Positions 9,240 to 21,967 are shown, numbered from the stretch's first letter. The stretch is 64,000 nt of DNA from Venturia oleaginea (GCA_013176395.1 JABMLP010000013.1:558001-622000), one strand, 5' to 3'. The notes: generated by a model not told the origin, from the sequence alone. Program-made: numbers and translations.

Positions 9240-10755
9240 ATGAGTGCCCCTCAGCCAAACGACGCCGAAAAGAACATCGAGATCTGGAAGGTCAAAAAAC
9301 TGATCAAGCGCCTCGAGGCTGCGTAAGTCGCTCAAGAACGCTCCCACTCTGCCCTCACTGGAGGCCACCTACACACACCGGCAAGAGTAGAACCCGCCGG
9401 GCATATGCTAACGCTAACCAGCCGTGGTAATGGCACCAGCATGATTTCTCTTATCATTCCGCCAAAAGACCAGGTCTCCCGCGCGGCGAAGATGTTGGCT
9501 GAAGAATTTGTGCGTATACCACTCCCACAATGGCCCCACCAACGAATGGCTGACCGAAATCCCAGGGTACCGCCTCCAATATCAAGTCCCGTGTCAATCG
9601 ACTCTCCGTCCTCTCGGCCATTACTTCTACTCAGCAGCGTCTCAAACTGTACTCCAAAGTCCCTCCAAATGGTCTCGTCGTGTACTGCGGTGAAATCATC
9701 ACCAGCGAAGGTAAGGAGCGAAGGATCAATATTGATTTCGAACCGTTCAAGCCAATCAACACCTCCCTCTACCTTTGTGACAACAAATTTCACACCGAGG
9801 CTCTGAGCGAGCTGCTGGATTCCGACCAAAAATTTGGGTTCATCATTATGGACGGAAATGGAGCCTTGTTCGGCACACTCAGCGGCAATACTCGAGAAGT
9901 TGTGCAGAAATTCTCTGTCGACTTACCAAAGAAACACGGACGTGGTGGTCAGTCTGCGCTGCGTTTTGCACGTCTGCGAGAGGAAAAGCGTCACAACTAC
10001 GTCCGTAAGGTCGCTGAACTTGCCGTTCAAAATTTCATCACCAACGACAAGGTCAACGTGTCTGGCCTCATCCTTGCTGGTTCTGCTGATTTCAAGAACG
10101 ACCTGAACCAGTCCGACCTGTTCGACAACCGTTTGGTCGTCAAGGTCATCAAGGTCGTCGATGTCTCCTACGGTGGAGAAAACGGATTCAATCAGGCCAT
10201 CGAATTGTCTGCCGAGACCCTGAGTAATGTCAAGTTCATTCAGGAGAAGAAGCTTATCAACGCATACTTCGATGAGATCAGTCAAGACACTGGCAAGGTC
10301 TGTTACGGCATCGAAGACACGTTGAAGGCTCTCGAGCTCGGAGCTTGCGAGACGTTGATCGTGTTTGAGAATCTTGAGATCGTCCGCTGGACACTCAAGT
10401 CTTCTGCAGGTGCTGAGGTCATCATCCACACCAATAAACTTCAAGAACAGAACCGAGAACTATTCATGGACAAAGAAACTGGGCAGGAGATGGAGGTTGT
10501 TGAGCAGATGCCGTTCCTTGAGTGGCTCGCCGAGAAATATCAAGACTTTGGCGCTACACTTGAGTTCGTGTCCGACCGTTCGAGCGAAGGCAACCAGTTC
10601 GTCAAGGGATTTGGTGGCATTGGAGCCATACTCCGCTACAAGGTTAATTTTGAACAACTTCAGTACGACTCCGAAGATGAGTTCTATGACAGTGGTATGT
10701 TACTCCAATATGACCTCATTTCGTCATATATATACTAATTGCTATTCCAGATTGA
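9240..10755 (+). CDS. SUP45: Eukaryotic peptide chain release factor eRF1
   Basis: Recognises all three stop codons in the ribosomal A site and triggers peptide release, with eRF3 as partner. Four exons: 9240-9322, 9422-9509, 9566-10694 and 10751-10755, giving 434 residues (family about 435-440). The N domain has TASNIKS and YLCDNKF (YxCxxxF), both stop-codon recognition motifs. The M domain has [10 protein letters not shown] with the catalytic GGQ. The C domain ends in the acidic tail DEFYDSD. The first donor is GTAAGT, the second GTGCGT, the third GTATGT. The last intron splits the final Asp codon, leaving only five coding bases in exon 4. This is unusual but keeps the frame and the expected acidic C-terminus. 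No lesion. Confidence 0.96.
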
Positions 10756-11968
10756 CGGTATGGTCCCCTCGCACAACGCGAGGCTACCCTTCCAGAGCCA
10801 CACCATCCAGCTCTGACGGCGCCTCGCGACAAGCGTCCCATTCGGGATGCCACAATGAAGGAGGAAGTCAACATCGCAGTCTCAGCCGTGGCGCCCGTGC
10901 GCGCCCGGTCGTAAGTGGGTCGAGAAAGACGTGCAGCGTTCAGGTAGGCTGGAAAAGTCGCGCGACCGGAGTGCTATAGGCTAACTCGCTCAAAGCTGGA
11001 AACAGGCAAAGACGTCCAATACAGAGTCCCATTACTGAGCACAGTATTGGAACAGACATGACAAGCAATCTGAACGCCTGGGACTGGTTAGATGTGAAGC
11101 GTGGACAAAAGATGGTGGTGAAATGGTTGAGGCATAGTCTTCGTGGTCCAGCCTCGTGATACTATTTGGAGCTGAATCTGGTGCATTTTTCGTATGTCTC
11201 TCTATCCGATGTAGACGATCAAGACTTGGTCGCTATAGGCATACTGGCACGGTCTTTACTCTTCACCTTCCTATCTTAGGTCGCCATGTAGTCAATTCAT
11301 GATAGTTTAGTATCGTTTCATGCTCACTTTGGTCGGTAGTCTTCCAGCCGCACAGTAGGATCGGTACCTTGGATACTCGACATGCATCTCGCAAGCTACA
11401 AAGGTAGCTCAATTCGATATCGATATTGATCAATTTCTAGCAATCTTCGTCTTGAATGCCAGGATTCTAGTGGTAGCAACCCTATGCCAGAAATGCTGTG
11501 CAAGAAATATAGCTTTATGTCTTCCTGTCAGTTTGGGAAGAAATGGAATCATGTCAAGCCACTGGTAGCCATGAAATGAGGATATCTTGGGCTGTAAATG
11601 TACACTCCTTTACGAATGAGTCAAGCTTAAAGTTTGGTACGCACACAAACTCTCTCTAGAATATGAATGTATAGTACTTGATCAAAGTGTAAACATCTCC
11701 TCCCTTTCTTCCACTCGCCGAACAACTCTCTGTAAGTTGTACCTTAACGATGTATACGGGATCAGAATTGTATCCGATATCGGCAGATCGGCAATAATGA
11801 ACGGTTTTCTACGGCTGCCCGTATTTGTAAATGCCCGCAAGTCGCCGAGCAGTTTCATCTTTTTTCTCTACTAGTTGCTGGTCATGGAGATTACCTTTTC
11901 CTTTGATAGCTGCTGTCCACTTGCAACAACAGCGCTGCCGGTACGAGCCATTGAGTGTGAGTTGCAAG
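10756..11968. other. Gene-free spacer, eRF1 3' flank to PHA2 promoter
   Basis: About 1.2 kb in which I recognise no gene, RNA or repeat. The open frame that continues past the eRF1 stop is a shadow frame. Confidence 0.5.
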
Positions 11969-13195
11969 ATGGGTGAAAGGGTTGGAGATTCGCGAGGTGG
12001 CTTGACTGTGGCTTTTTTGGGGCCGAAGGGGAGTTATTGTCATCAGGTGTGTGTTACTTCTTGTCACTCTCTTGGTGTGCATAGTGGAGATCGAAAGTTG
12101 AAAATGATTAGAATTGTTCAAAATCCCTGGCATTCTTCGTCGCTCGAGTTTGGTGGGATTTTCGGAACATCGTCTTCATTTTCGACATTCGTTTTCAAAG
12201 TCGATATGTATTTTCCTGGGCCTCTCTCATTTTTTTAGGCAGCTCTTCAAACGTATCCACCTTCTGCTGGCCATACACTTGTGCCCCAATCAACCATCAA
12301 GGGCGTTTTTGAGGCCGTTCAAAATGCGAATGTCGAAAGGGGAGCCGTTCCCTTCGAAAACAGTACAAACGGGTCTGTGATACAGACTTTGGACCTGTTT
12401 GCCGACATCAAGAATGAGAACCCATCCATTCGCGTATGTGGCGAAGCATTGGTTCCCGTACAGCACTGTCTTCTAGGCCGTCGACAGACCACAACGCAAT
12501 CAGAAAATGGGGACTCGTCGATACCTCTGAAACGGAAAGCACCTTCAGAACCCGAAGACCAGGATTTTTCGCATATCCAAAAACTCTACTCACACCCTCA
12601 AGCGTGGACACAATGCACGCCCTTCCTAACAGAACATCTCTCCCATGCAAAACGGAAAGACACAACATCAACTTCTCAAGCCGCCGATCTAGTTTCCAAA
12701 GATCCAACCGGAAGAAGCGCAGCCATTTGCTCGAAACTGAGTGCTGAGCTATACAATCTTAACATCTTGGTCGAAGGGATCGAAGAAAAGGAAGGGAACA
12801 CCACAAAATTCCTTCTGCTCCGCCAAGCCCAAGAAAGCACAAGATCCTTGTCGGAGAGTTCGTCAGTACTGGGAGCCCCAAATCCTTATCCCTCGGAGAC
12901 GCGATCACCGAAAGCAGACGTGGAGGGACCGCCGAAATCGCTGCTCACTTTCACGGTGCCGCATTCGGATCCTGGAGCACTTGGACGCGCTCTTGCTGTT
13001 TTTGGGACGTATGGCATCAATTTGACATCGATGCATACGAGGCCCAGTGGTGAAAGAGCGTGGCATTATTTATTCTTTATTCAACTTGAAGGTATGAGGG
13101 GGGATTCCAGAGTCGAAGCTGCTCTAGGTCAACTGAGCACGATGGTGGATAGGCTGAGAATATGCGGGAGCTGGCGAGGTATTGATTGGGACTGA
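11969..13195 (+). CDS. PHA2: Prephenate dehydratase
   Basis: Converts prephenate to phenylpyruvate in phenylalanine synthesis. Two exons (11969-12046, 12239-13195) encode 344 residues. The 192-bp intron starts GTGTGT, ends TTTTTTTAG and keeps phase 0 between YCHQ and AALQTYP. The N-terminal catalytic domain shows VAFLGPKGSYCHQAAL and GAVPFENSTNGSV (substrate-binding and the catalytic Thr region). A middle part of low conservation follows. The C-terminal ACT regulatory domain (about 250-340) has LTFTVPHSDPGALGRAL and INLTSMHTRPSGERAWHY, the phenylalanine-binding ESRP-like loop. Length and domain order match fungal homologues. The start is the first ATG in frame before GLTVAFLGPKG. Confidence 0.95.
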
Positions 13196-15286
13196 GCTTT
13201 TGTTGTGATAATGATGAATATTAGACATACAGATGCACTGTATATATGTATGGATACCTCTCAGACCAATTGAATCCTTCACGGATGCACGCCGCATCTA
13301 GACGCGTTCATCGGTTGACCCGATAGTGGCAGCGAAAATCACTCATGTTGAGCCGCGACCAGAAGGTTTTGAAAACTTGACAAGGCCCACCTCAGATAAC
13401 GAGCATTTGGAAAGCTATCACCAGAAAGACAGAACACTTCAAGAGAGGCAGTGATGGTTTTGTTTCCGGCAGTGCCCTCTCCTTTCTTCTCAACAGCCTA
13501 TTTCAGCATATTATCTTGACCTGATCCGCAAGGTAACTTTCCAAATTCCAGAATAATCCCAATCACGACCTCCCCTACCACGACCAATTCGCCACAAGCT
13601 TACCAAGGTGGCGCAATCTGCGCGCTCGTAGTACTCACACTCGAACTATCGGCACGCAGACCACCATCCGAGTTATGAATCGTAATCATCATCTCGGACA
13701 GAATACTGTAATTCCTGCTGCTTCCAAAACATAAACCCATCGCTTCGCCACCGTCACCGGCGTCCTTGTAATAAGCACACATTTATTATCCGCATACAAT
13801 ACATTTCCATGGGCAAGATTGATGATGAAGCATTAGTAAGATGGGGTAAAGTGGCAAGATTTATACCTTGGCCCTGCGTTCATCTTCCAACCTTCCTTTC
13901 TGAAGGCTTATACACTCGCAAAATATCTAGATTGGGTAGAAGGACAACAACTTGATTTGGATAATGTCTGTCAAAGGATCGTAAAAGTTGGAAAGGTACT
14001 CGCAGGCTCGCGAGACGAACTTCGTATGCCGCTGGTTGAACATATTCTCAGGCCAGGAATTCGCTTCTGGGGCCTCAGTTCCCAGTTATTGGAGGTTACG
14101 TAAAGAGATAATCCCTCACTTATTTCTACTATTTAGTAAACAATCGAGATGATTTTCGAAGTAATCGAGCGTAAGTTTGGCCAGGAGTGATCGTGATCTG
14201 TCGCGCTGCCACATTTACTCCAAATTGTCTCCTTAGAGCAGGTGTCCCAGTAAATATAAATATTCGGTCTTGTCGTGGATTTTGACGATTTTGATGATTC
14301 TGTTTTTTCTGTCGCTTCTTTTATCGTGGATGCGGCCATTGTACTCCACTTCGGATCGATGTGACTTGTAAGTAGGCGGCATGCTCGCGATGACTTGTAT
14401 GGGTGTGTGCTTTGTGGACCTGAGGCGAGGGCGGGAGCAGAATTTGAGTGAAGACTGCGGTCCTGTCAATCACACAGTCCATGAACCCGTGGTCTATTCT
14501 TATTGACCATTAATGACTACATCACCATCCTGGGCAGAGAGACGTTGTACTAACCGGTGCTCCCAAGTGTTGCCTTTCACGGAAAGCTCTCGAATAGTCA
14601 GTCTCGCACAGTATGTTTACATACCTTCCTGCCCCATCATCAATGAGTAACTCATCCTCACCTACGTCGTGTCAAATCCGGGTCATCAAACCCCTCGCTC
14701 GAAAATCTGCAACCACCCAGGACTTTCAATACCTCGAGCCCACGCTACAACAAGAACAAGCCCCAACACATATTTAAACAGAATCAACCAATTCATCTCC
14801 CACTAATGGTCTCATTGTGCGGAAAAACTAGCGAGCGCTTGAATTGATAGCAGGTACCCAAGGAGAAGTAAGTCTATAGTCCCAAACCGAGCGCCCTACA
14901 CACTCTCTCAGGAAACTTCTAAAAACCCAATGTCTCATCCCCAGAGGTTGGTGAGAGTTATACTCTTTTCGAGTCAGGCATTCATTCTTTTGACGTCCGT
15001 ACTTTCTGATGTTCGACGACATATGCTCCTATTTCTCGCGACGATTCAGTCGTCTGCGAGGAGCTTCCAATCGACATGACCACGGAGACCCAGATTTCTA
15101 CCCTATCGCTTATCAGCAACAAACTGACTGACACCACCAATCCGCACAGATCAAAATGACAGACATTTACCAGAATAAGTGCGTCCATTTTATGAAGACC
15201 ATGATCCATCGATACATCATACACCCTCTCAACATACAATATATTCAACCCATCTCCGGGCAGCACCCTCTCTATTAGCAAATGTC
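13196..15286. other. Gene-poor spacer with two possible coding scraps
   Basis: About 2 kb without a confident gene. Two scraps stand out. On the minus strand 13600-13782 is a 60-residue frame from an ATG, ending SAQIAPPW, serine/threonine-rich at its end. On the plus strand 13840-14103 is an 87-codon open frame (ending LSSQLLEVT) with protein-like composition (for example VGKVLAGSRDELRMPLVEH) but no initiating ATG. I recognise neither. The second could be an exon or relic of a lost gene. The rest (14104-15286) shows no structure. Confidence 0.3.
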
Positions 15287-17100
15287 CTACCCCAACAGGT
15301 CATCCAACCCACCAGTCTTCTGCTGCTGCCCACTCTGAGCCGGAGAAGGAGCAGACCCAGACCCAGGCGTAGCACTAGCACCCCAAATGCCCGCGCTAGC
15401 TTTCTGCCTCGCCATATCAGCCATGCTGACTTTCCCGGCCTGTCCTGCGGCTGGTTTCTTGGAAGCCCCACCAAGCAAGCTCGCAAAGGCATCGTCACCG
15501 GCAGGTTTCTTCGTACCACCGATTGGTGTTCCCATCGGTTTACCCAAATTCGCCAAAGAGACAGGCGTCGATTTCTGTGACAATTGTTGTTGGACTGGTG
15601 CTACGGGAACCGACGTAAAGTAGTTTGGCCCCGTGGGTTGGAAGGATGCGTTCTGGTGCGGTGGAGCTCTGAACGCTGCTGAGGGTGTGGAGGTTTGAGG
15701 ACTCATGAAAGCTGAGCCTGCCTGTGCGGTTGTGGACGTTGTTGACCCTGTTCGTGGAGGTGGAGGAGAGATGGAAGCAAAAAGATCTGTAATATTCTGG
15801 CCTTGAGTGCCCGATCTCGGTTGTGGTTGGGCGAACTGTGTAGCAGAAGTAGTCGTAGAAGTGGAGTTTGGTGGTGGGATGGAGAAAGCTGAAGTAGCTG
15901 TTGGGACCGGAGTTGCCGACTGGAAGTCGTCGAAATCGTCGTCGTCTGCCGGCGCAGTGCTCGACTGTAGAACGCTGAAACCTGCAGCAGCGGGAGCCTT
16001 TCCGTTCGAAGGAGCCGCAAGTGGTTCGTCACCAAAGTCAAAGAGATCTTCTTCTGGCTCTTTCGGCTTTGCTGGCTCTTGTGTCATTACTTTCACTGCT
16101 CGCCGTGCCGCAGGCGAGGAAACAGAATCTGCCTTCTTTCGTCCCGGCGCAGTGACTGTACCCTCGTCGTACTCATCATATTCTTCGAACCGATCTCCTC
16201 GCCGTGCCGGCGCAGCAGCGCTCGAAGAAACACCTGTGTCCTGGTAATCGCTAGATTGGCCACCAAAACCACCTCCGTCTCCATAAACACCACCATTGTA
16301 CTGTCCATACCCGGCACTCTCGCTTCCAAACCCACCCATTCGACTTCCGCTTCCTCCTCCCATGCTTCCTGGTCCTAAACCTCCACCTCCTTCATATCCT
16401 GCGTATTTCGTTCTGTTGCCACGAGCTTTCTTGCGCTCGGTCCTAATCTTTTCTACATCTGAGAGTAATTCGACAAGTTCCTTAGATCGGTTGCGAACAT
16501 TAATTCCCTGATCTTTGCCATTGAGGTCAATGAAGTGAAACTGGCGGAGCATCTTGAGGAGGGAAAGGTGAGATCGTGCATCGTCGATAACGCGTTCACT
16601 GCCATTCTTGACTAAGAATTCGAGAAGTTGGAGACCCTAGAGATAGCCATACGTTTTAGTACAATGTCACCGCTGTGAGATATGTTAGGGACTGTATAGA
16701 CCTTGTAGATTTGTCGCCACTCCTCAGCACTCTTCTCTGTGAACCTCTTGTAGATCATGGGCATAATCTCATTTAGCAATTGGTAGTTGAATGTCGCAGT
16801 AGCAATCTCCTGCATCAGTGTCGACGATGCGCCCCATCTATGCCCAAAGTTAGTATGCTATTGCCTAGCACGAATTGGTGCATAGTTCCAAGCTGGTGGG
16901 GATCTTACGGCTCATTGTTCGTGGCTTCCCTCACTTTCGCCTCCATTTCCGTGTAGTTCATCACCGCTATTCTCCATATTAGCTACTTATCCCGAGCTGG
17001 TGTTGTCAGCACACCCACCATTCTGAACCTTTCTCACTCCCGCCTTGATATCGTAAAGCGAAATGTTGGCCGCGGCCTCCTTTAGACTGGCGAAATCCAT
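15287..17100 (-). CDS. Epsin-like ENTH-domain adaptor (Ent3 type)
   Basis: A clathrin adaptor that binds phosphoinositides at the trans-Golgi/endosome and recruits GGA or AP-1. Four exons on the minus strand (17100-17019, 16966-16909, 16837-16702, 16636-15287) encode 541 residues; introns are 52, 71 and 65 bp with GT/AG ends and all phases close. The ENTH domain is residues 1 to about 150: SLYDIKAGVRKVQNG, NYTEMEAKVREATNNEPWGA, then YKRFTEKSAEEWRQIYKGLQ and FHFIDLNGKDQGINVR. The remainder is low-complexity Gly/Ser/Pro/Thr/Gln with EEDLFDFGDEP and DDDDFDDFQSA, acidic-Phe motifs of the type bound by gamma-ear domains. The tail has no ubiquitin-interacting motif, which fits Ent3 rather than Ent1/2. 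It ends GGLDDLLG, a clathrin-box-like terminus. Confidence 0.92.
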
Positions 17101-17710
17101 GGCGTGGTGTGTAGGCGGGAGTTGTTGTTGTGATTGTGGGGTGCGGAGTGTAAATAGCTAGCCGGCACTTTACTTGGGATCGACGCCACGATGTTACAAC
17201 TAGTGCTGGGCCTTCATCGCTCTGGGCCATTGATAGGGGGTTGGCCCCCGTGACACTGAGGGTATCCACAACAGAGTCCCTTATCGTCTTTGGTCTCCAA
17301 CATCAATCTATTTGGGAAATCGGAAAGCTCGATTCTAGCAATCCCACAACGAAACCTCAATGGCCAATTCTGGACTTGGATACGGGAATGGCCACCTTCA
17401 TGAGCATATCCGTATCGATAGATGCCGATAGCTCACAGAAGTTTCATCCTTTGTATATTAAGTGACTTGCGAATATTTCAGATACAAAAAGATTGAACCT
17501 TCGAGGACTTTGGAGGCAAACCAAAAACGTGCATTCAGACTACTTCTAGGTATAGTTGAGCCTGACAAGCTTATTAAGGAGCCTATGCTCCCGCTACCAA
17601 TGCGTGAATACACAAGAAACAAGACGCCATGCTATGCAGTTGATCCATCCTATGTGCCTCATAATCCCTCCAAAAACGCTCTCTTTTCCTCCCAACCCTT
17701 GCATACAAAT
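17101..17710. other. Intergenic, Ent3 promoter and Nup53 3' flank
   Basis: About 600 bp. I see no gene. Short open frames on the plus strand (17241-17728) have no conserved features. Confidence 0.6.
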
Positions 17711-19324
17711 CTAATCGTCGCCTTTTAGACCCAGCCAATCAGTCCAACAATAATAATCAATGCACCACCAAAACCTCCAATACACACTCGCATTGTCCCA
17801 ATCAAACGTCCCGTCCTCCTTCCGAGGAACTTGATGTCCGATAATATCACTCCCATTCCCAATGAAAAGATTCACTATCGGTACGTTTGCGAATTTCTGC
17901 CATGTAGTCGTTGAAGGGAGGAGCGCCGATTCAGCTGGTAGTAGAACAGCTCGTCTGGCGCCTCTTATGCGAGGAGGCTTACGTTGCTCCGTAGCGAGTG
18001 CCGTCGATTGGCCAAAAGAGGAAGTAGGGGTTGGTGCGGTGACTGATTGTGCCAGAGGTGAGGGGGCGATAGGTGCAAATGGATCATGGAGGGTTGTGGT
18101 AGCTGTTGCTGAAGAAGCTGTTACCGATGGGGTCGCTCCCGGATTGTGGTTTTGTAGGGTCGCGGAAGACCGTTGTGATGGCGACACCGTCGCACTTGCG
18201 ACCGCTGCTGGTGTGGCTAATATTGCTTCATCGCTTGTTGGCCCACTACCTCTATATGGTTCGGCGTAGACAAGATAGCCCTTGATGACGTGGGGTGAGT
18301 AGTAGCATGCGCGCTCCGCTGCCTCTGCCGAATCGAAGGTGACTTTAATCCAATGTTCGCCGCCGTCGTACTGGTTCCTCTTGCGCAATGCCTCTTGTGA
18401 TATTTTGCCTGATCCACGGGCTTGCCTCAGACTGAGTGACAGGTCGTATTTTGGGTGTGCAGGGAATCGGTCATAGCCTTCGTATATAGCACCTTGCGAT
18501 ACTCGCTCGTAGTATTCTATGGCAGCATACTGGAATGCAGCAGGAAATCCATAGATAATGGCTTCCGTTGGCTGGCCCGCGGGTGAAGTTTGTGTGGTCT
18601 CAGGTGCAGTGATAGCCCCAACTGCAGGTGTGGATGAGGCGCGCTGGTGTTCCTTTCCGTCCGCCTCTTTGGCCCTTGTGAAGATGTCATCTATGGCTTG
18701 CCAGTTTGCGCCGGCGTCCTTGTCCTGTGCTCTGAATGATGGAGTACCGGTCTTGCTTCGAGATGGTGTTCGTCTAGTACGCGTGGAGCGTCCGAATGGG
18801 CCCTTTTCGCGATCGAGACGCGCTGTGCGGTCGGGACTGGATGAGATTTGTTAGTTGTTGTTTTTGGGGGAAGGAGTAGATTTATCGCAACCTGAACCAG
18901 ACGAATTTCGGGAACGGAGAGAATGTCGGCTTCATTGTTGATTCTTGAGGAGGAGAGACATTAAGGAAGGGATTGAAGTAGAGGATCCAATGTGTTGTGC
19001 AACTTACTCTGCGTATTCATAAGCCCACGGCAACTGCTGGCCGTTGACTGTCGCTCTCTCTCCATCTGGCACGGCATGGACCTGCATTCCTCCTCCTCCT
19101 CCTCGAAATGGCGATCGGGCATCCATTCCCCGATTCTCTCGAGTGCTTTTGGACCAGTAATCCTTCGGGAGGCTGTCGTTTGGCGGTGGAGGAACAGAAT
19201 CCCCAAGATCTTTTGTTGTTGGTGTTTTCGCCAAACGTCCAGGACCGTTGTCTGGTGCATCTCGAGTCAGGGATCCCTGCACTTCGACCTCACTTCTGAA
19301 AGATGGTCCACGAAGAGAATTCAT
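17711..19324 (-). CDS. Nucleoporin Nup53 (Nup35 RRM family)
   Basis: Component of the inner ring of the nuclear pore. Two exons (19324-19008 and 18836-17711) encode 480 residues. The 171-bp intron (donor GTAAGT, acceptor CATCCAG) joins GA to T, giving Asp before PDRTARLD, and the total is a multiple of three. The N-terminal third is disordered and proline/serine-rich (MNSLRGPSFRSEVEVQ). A basic segment RTRRTPSRSKTGTPSF follows. The Nup35-type RRM is about residues 225-335: EAIIYGFPAAFQYAAIEYYE then GGEHWIKVTFDSAEAAERA and VIKGYLVYAEPYRG. The extreme C-terminus (VYWRFWWCIDYYC to LKGDD) is an aromatic amphipathic helix, as in the membrane-binding tail of this family. A small extra exon at 18943-18892 is possible but breaks the frame. 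Confidence 0.85.
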
Positions 19325-19751
19325 TATTAATACCAGTTTGGCCGACGATAAAAAATCCTTTGAAAATGACTGCTAAGCTTTAATCCCTGGGTGTAAGAGC
19401 CGCTTCTATACCTTCGACGCAGAGGCAGAGGCAGAACGTAATGCGTCACTGCCACAGTCGCAAGGAGGAGAAATGGAAGGAGAGAATTTCGAGGAAGGAG
19501 AATTTCGTCTCCGAGATATAGTTCAGCACGCAAGATTCCGGCGAAAACATCAATACATAAGCATCAACATTCCATATGGCACCGAGAACCGGATATACTC
19601 CTTCCAGCACCCGACAAGAATGTGCTTCGGGACTGGAGTGATCCCACGGTACATTTAGCAATGGTCTTCGAATTTGAGTAAACTACAGAGCAATGTGTAT
19701 CAACCCAGACGCCAAAGCTATGCACAAACCAAACCATTCATCCAAAATCCC
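19325..19751. other. Intergenic between Nup53 promoter and metalloreductase end
   Basis: About 430 bp. No gene recognised. It is upstream of Nup53 and downstream of the metalloreductase. Confidence 0.6.
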
Positions 19752-21967
19752 TTACAAACTGAATGACTCGCAATGTATATATATACCCTGCGCTCCTGTG
19801 CCCTTGTGTACAGCCCGCTCATCACTCAGTCTTACGACGGCGCTCCTCACACCATCCACCAAACCTTGCGGTCCACAACAGACCACGGCACTCTCGCCCA
19901 GAGCTTGCTCCAACGACTTGCGAATGATATTGCGTGGCGTTGGTCGTCCCGCAAACAGCGCGATCTCAGGATGTATCAGGAGTTTTTTTGTCGATAATCC
20001 CGAAGTTGAATCCTGGGATGAAGATAGTGAGTCCTTTCTCGCAAAGGCTTCGGAGTCGGCACCGCAGCAACATGGCCTTGCCTCGCTCTTGATTTCGTCC
20101 TCATCCTCGATGTTGGCGGTACAGCAGCACGTTGCGGTCGTCTTAAACGCCCCTTCCCCAACATTCGATGATGCCTTTGATTCAATCTCCTGGATCGTTG
20201 CTTCGACTTGATCGCCCTTCTTGAGAATGTTCTTCTCCGACATCCCATTTTCAGAGATGAAATGTATGTTGCTCTTCCCATATGTGGCTGTTGGTTGCTT
20301 GTCGTGTGAGTATCCTAACGACTGAAGAACGCTCTTGTGCTCCTCAGTAAACTCGTCATCGCATGTGCAGTAGACAGATATCTCTACATCAATGTCGAGA
20401 CCTTCAGCATGCAGTCTGGCGACATCACTGATGACTGTCGAAAGCTGAGAGGCGAAGCAGCTCAATTGGCCTCTTGATTTGACGACCCAAACAAATCGAA
20501 TATGGCGTGTCACAACGCCAGCTGGTCTCAGCCAGGTTCCTCCACTGCTTCCTTGCTTCCAGCCTGACACGATGTCTCGAAGTAGTGGCATTGTGAAGGT
20601 GGCACCAGTACTTCCCGCGAAAAAGATGACGCTGTCAAATTGTCGCAATGGTCGTATTCGTCCGTATGGTCCTTCAATGGAAACACTTTTGACCGTACGA
20701 GCTTGGGAGTTAGGCAGCAACAGTGCCTTTTCCGCGTAGCCATTTAATTTTTTTGTTGCCCCCTTCTCAGCTTTGACGCAGAACTCAATTTTGCCATCTT
20801 CTGGAATAGAAGCGATGGTGAAGGGGTGGCTTTGCAAGGGCACCACGGAGTGGCACGAGAGGAAAACATGTTGGCCTGCTTTCCAGCTGATTGGCGGATT
20901 GTTGATGGTGATTCTCGTGGTGTTCTGAGGTAGAGAGGTAAAGTCTGCCTTGCAAGCCCAAATGCCCTTCATGTTGCCCTCCCGGCGCTGCTTTGGATGG
21001 AAATACGAAACATTGGTGTATATGACATACAAGGCACGAATGACGCGGTCGAAGAAGAATAGGCCGACTGAAATCCAGATGTAGACATGGCACTCGGCTG
21101 GAGTGTGAATGTATACCATGCCGATGAAGACAGCGAATGTCATCAGGTGCTGAATAACGAAGAACTCGTAATTCCATCCTCGGATTGGCGCCATGGAACT
21201 GAAAACAATCCAGACAAGGAAAGCCCACGCAATAACACCTCTGTAGGTGAGAGGATCTGTACGAATTTTCTTTGTAACAAACGACCCATAAGGCCACCAG
21301 TCAGTCAGCCAGTAGCCGAAGTGGATGGTCGAGATGAGCAAAAGGCAGCGAGCACACCATCGATGCAGCCAGTTGATTCGCTCATAGCTCATGCCGGTCA
21401 GAAAGCCAATGATGTTGTTCTTGCCCGCTAATAGGAAAAGGAGTGGTATTTGAGCCAGTGCGACCCAGCCTGTCCGGTATCCAATGTTTTCGAGATTTGC
21501 GACCGCTTGGGTATCGTTGAAACCGACAAAACAGAGAACGATCAGGACAGTAAGGTTAGAGACCATAAGCGATACTCTCCCGACCGTAGGCATTTGCATG
21601 TGGAATCTCCAGATCTTAATGGGGTTGAGTGCGACGTTTTGCGCTTCACGCACGATGGCAGTAGCTGTTGCGTTGACTTTGGCTGGTAAAGATTCAGGCT
21701 TGGAGGGAGTGAGCTGGCCATTTCTTGCGGCTGCTAATCTAGTTCCTGTCAATACTGGATTGCAATGGAGTGATGCAGTCGCGCGCACCTTTGCCGACAG
21801 ATGAGTATGTCTATCACATTTGCGATAGCAGCGATGGCCACAACACCTCCAACGAGACCCAGATAGATTTTAGGGAATTCGCCCAGGGCAGGAACGCCAT
21901 TTCCTATGGACATTGAGCCCATGTTCATATCCATGCCGGACATGTCCATGCCGGAATGGTGCGCCAT
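19752..21967 (-). CDS. FRE-type metalloreductase with Met/His-rich N-terminus
   Basis: Plasma-membrane flavocytochrome that reduces Fe(III)/Cu(II) outside the cell with NADPH. Two exons (21967-21789, 21738-19752; 50-bp intron, GTGCGC to ACTAG) encode 721 residues. The N-terminus starts MAHHSGMDMSGMDMNMGSM, a Met/His cluster like copper-binding ectodomains, then a first TM (YLGLVGGVVAIAAIANVIDI). The ferric-reductase core (about 105-280) has haem His pairs in WLHRWCARCLLLISTIHFGYW and IQHLMTFAVFIGMVYIH. The FAD site is HPFTIASI; the NADPH site is FAGSTGATFTMPLLRDI, and CCGPQGLVDGVRSAV is near the end. An insertion within the NAD-binding half carries two cysteine triplets (ATCCCTA and RPCCCGA), possibly metal-binding. 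It is divergent from the Ctr copper transporter 1.0 kb away, so copper (cupric) reduction is the likely job; iron cannot be excluded. Confidence 0.93.

Noticed and set aside
10365..10979. Open frame crossing the eRF1 3' end
   Set aside because: Shadow of the eRF1 coding frame; Arg/Ser-rich without motifs.
17735..17860. Hydrophobic alternative C-terminus for Nup53 in another frame (MRVCIGGFGGALIIIVGLIG)
   Set aside because: It looks like a TM tail, but reaching it needs a weak intron, and the normal frame ends in the aromatic amphipathic helix and LKGDD expected for Nup53.
18892..18943. A middle exon in Nup53
   Set aside because: With it the total is not a multiple of three. Direct joining of 19008 to 18836 closes the frame and gives a sensible junction.
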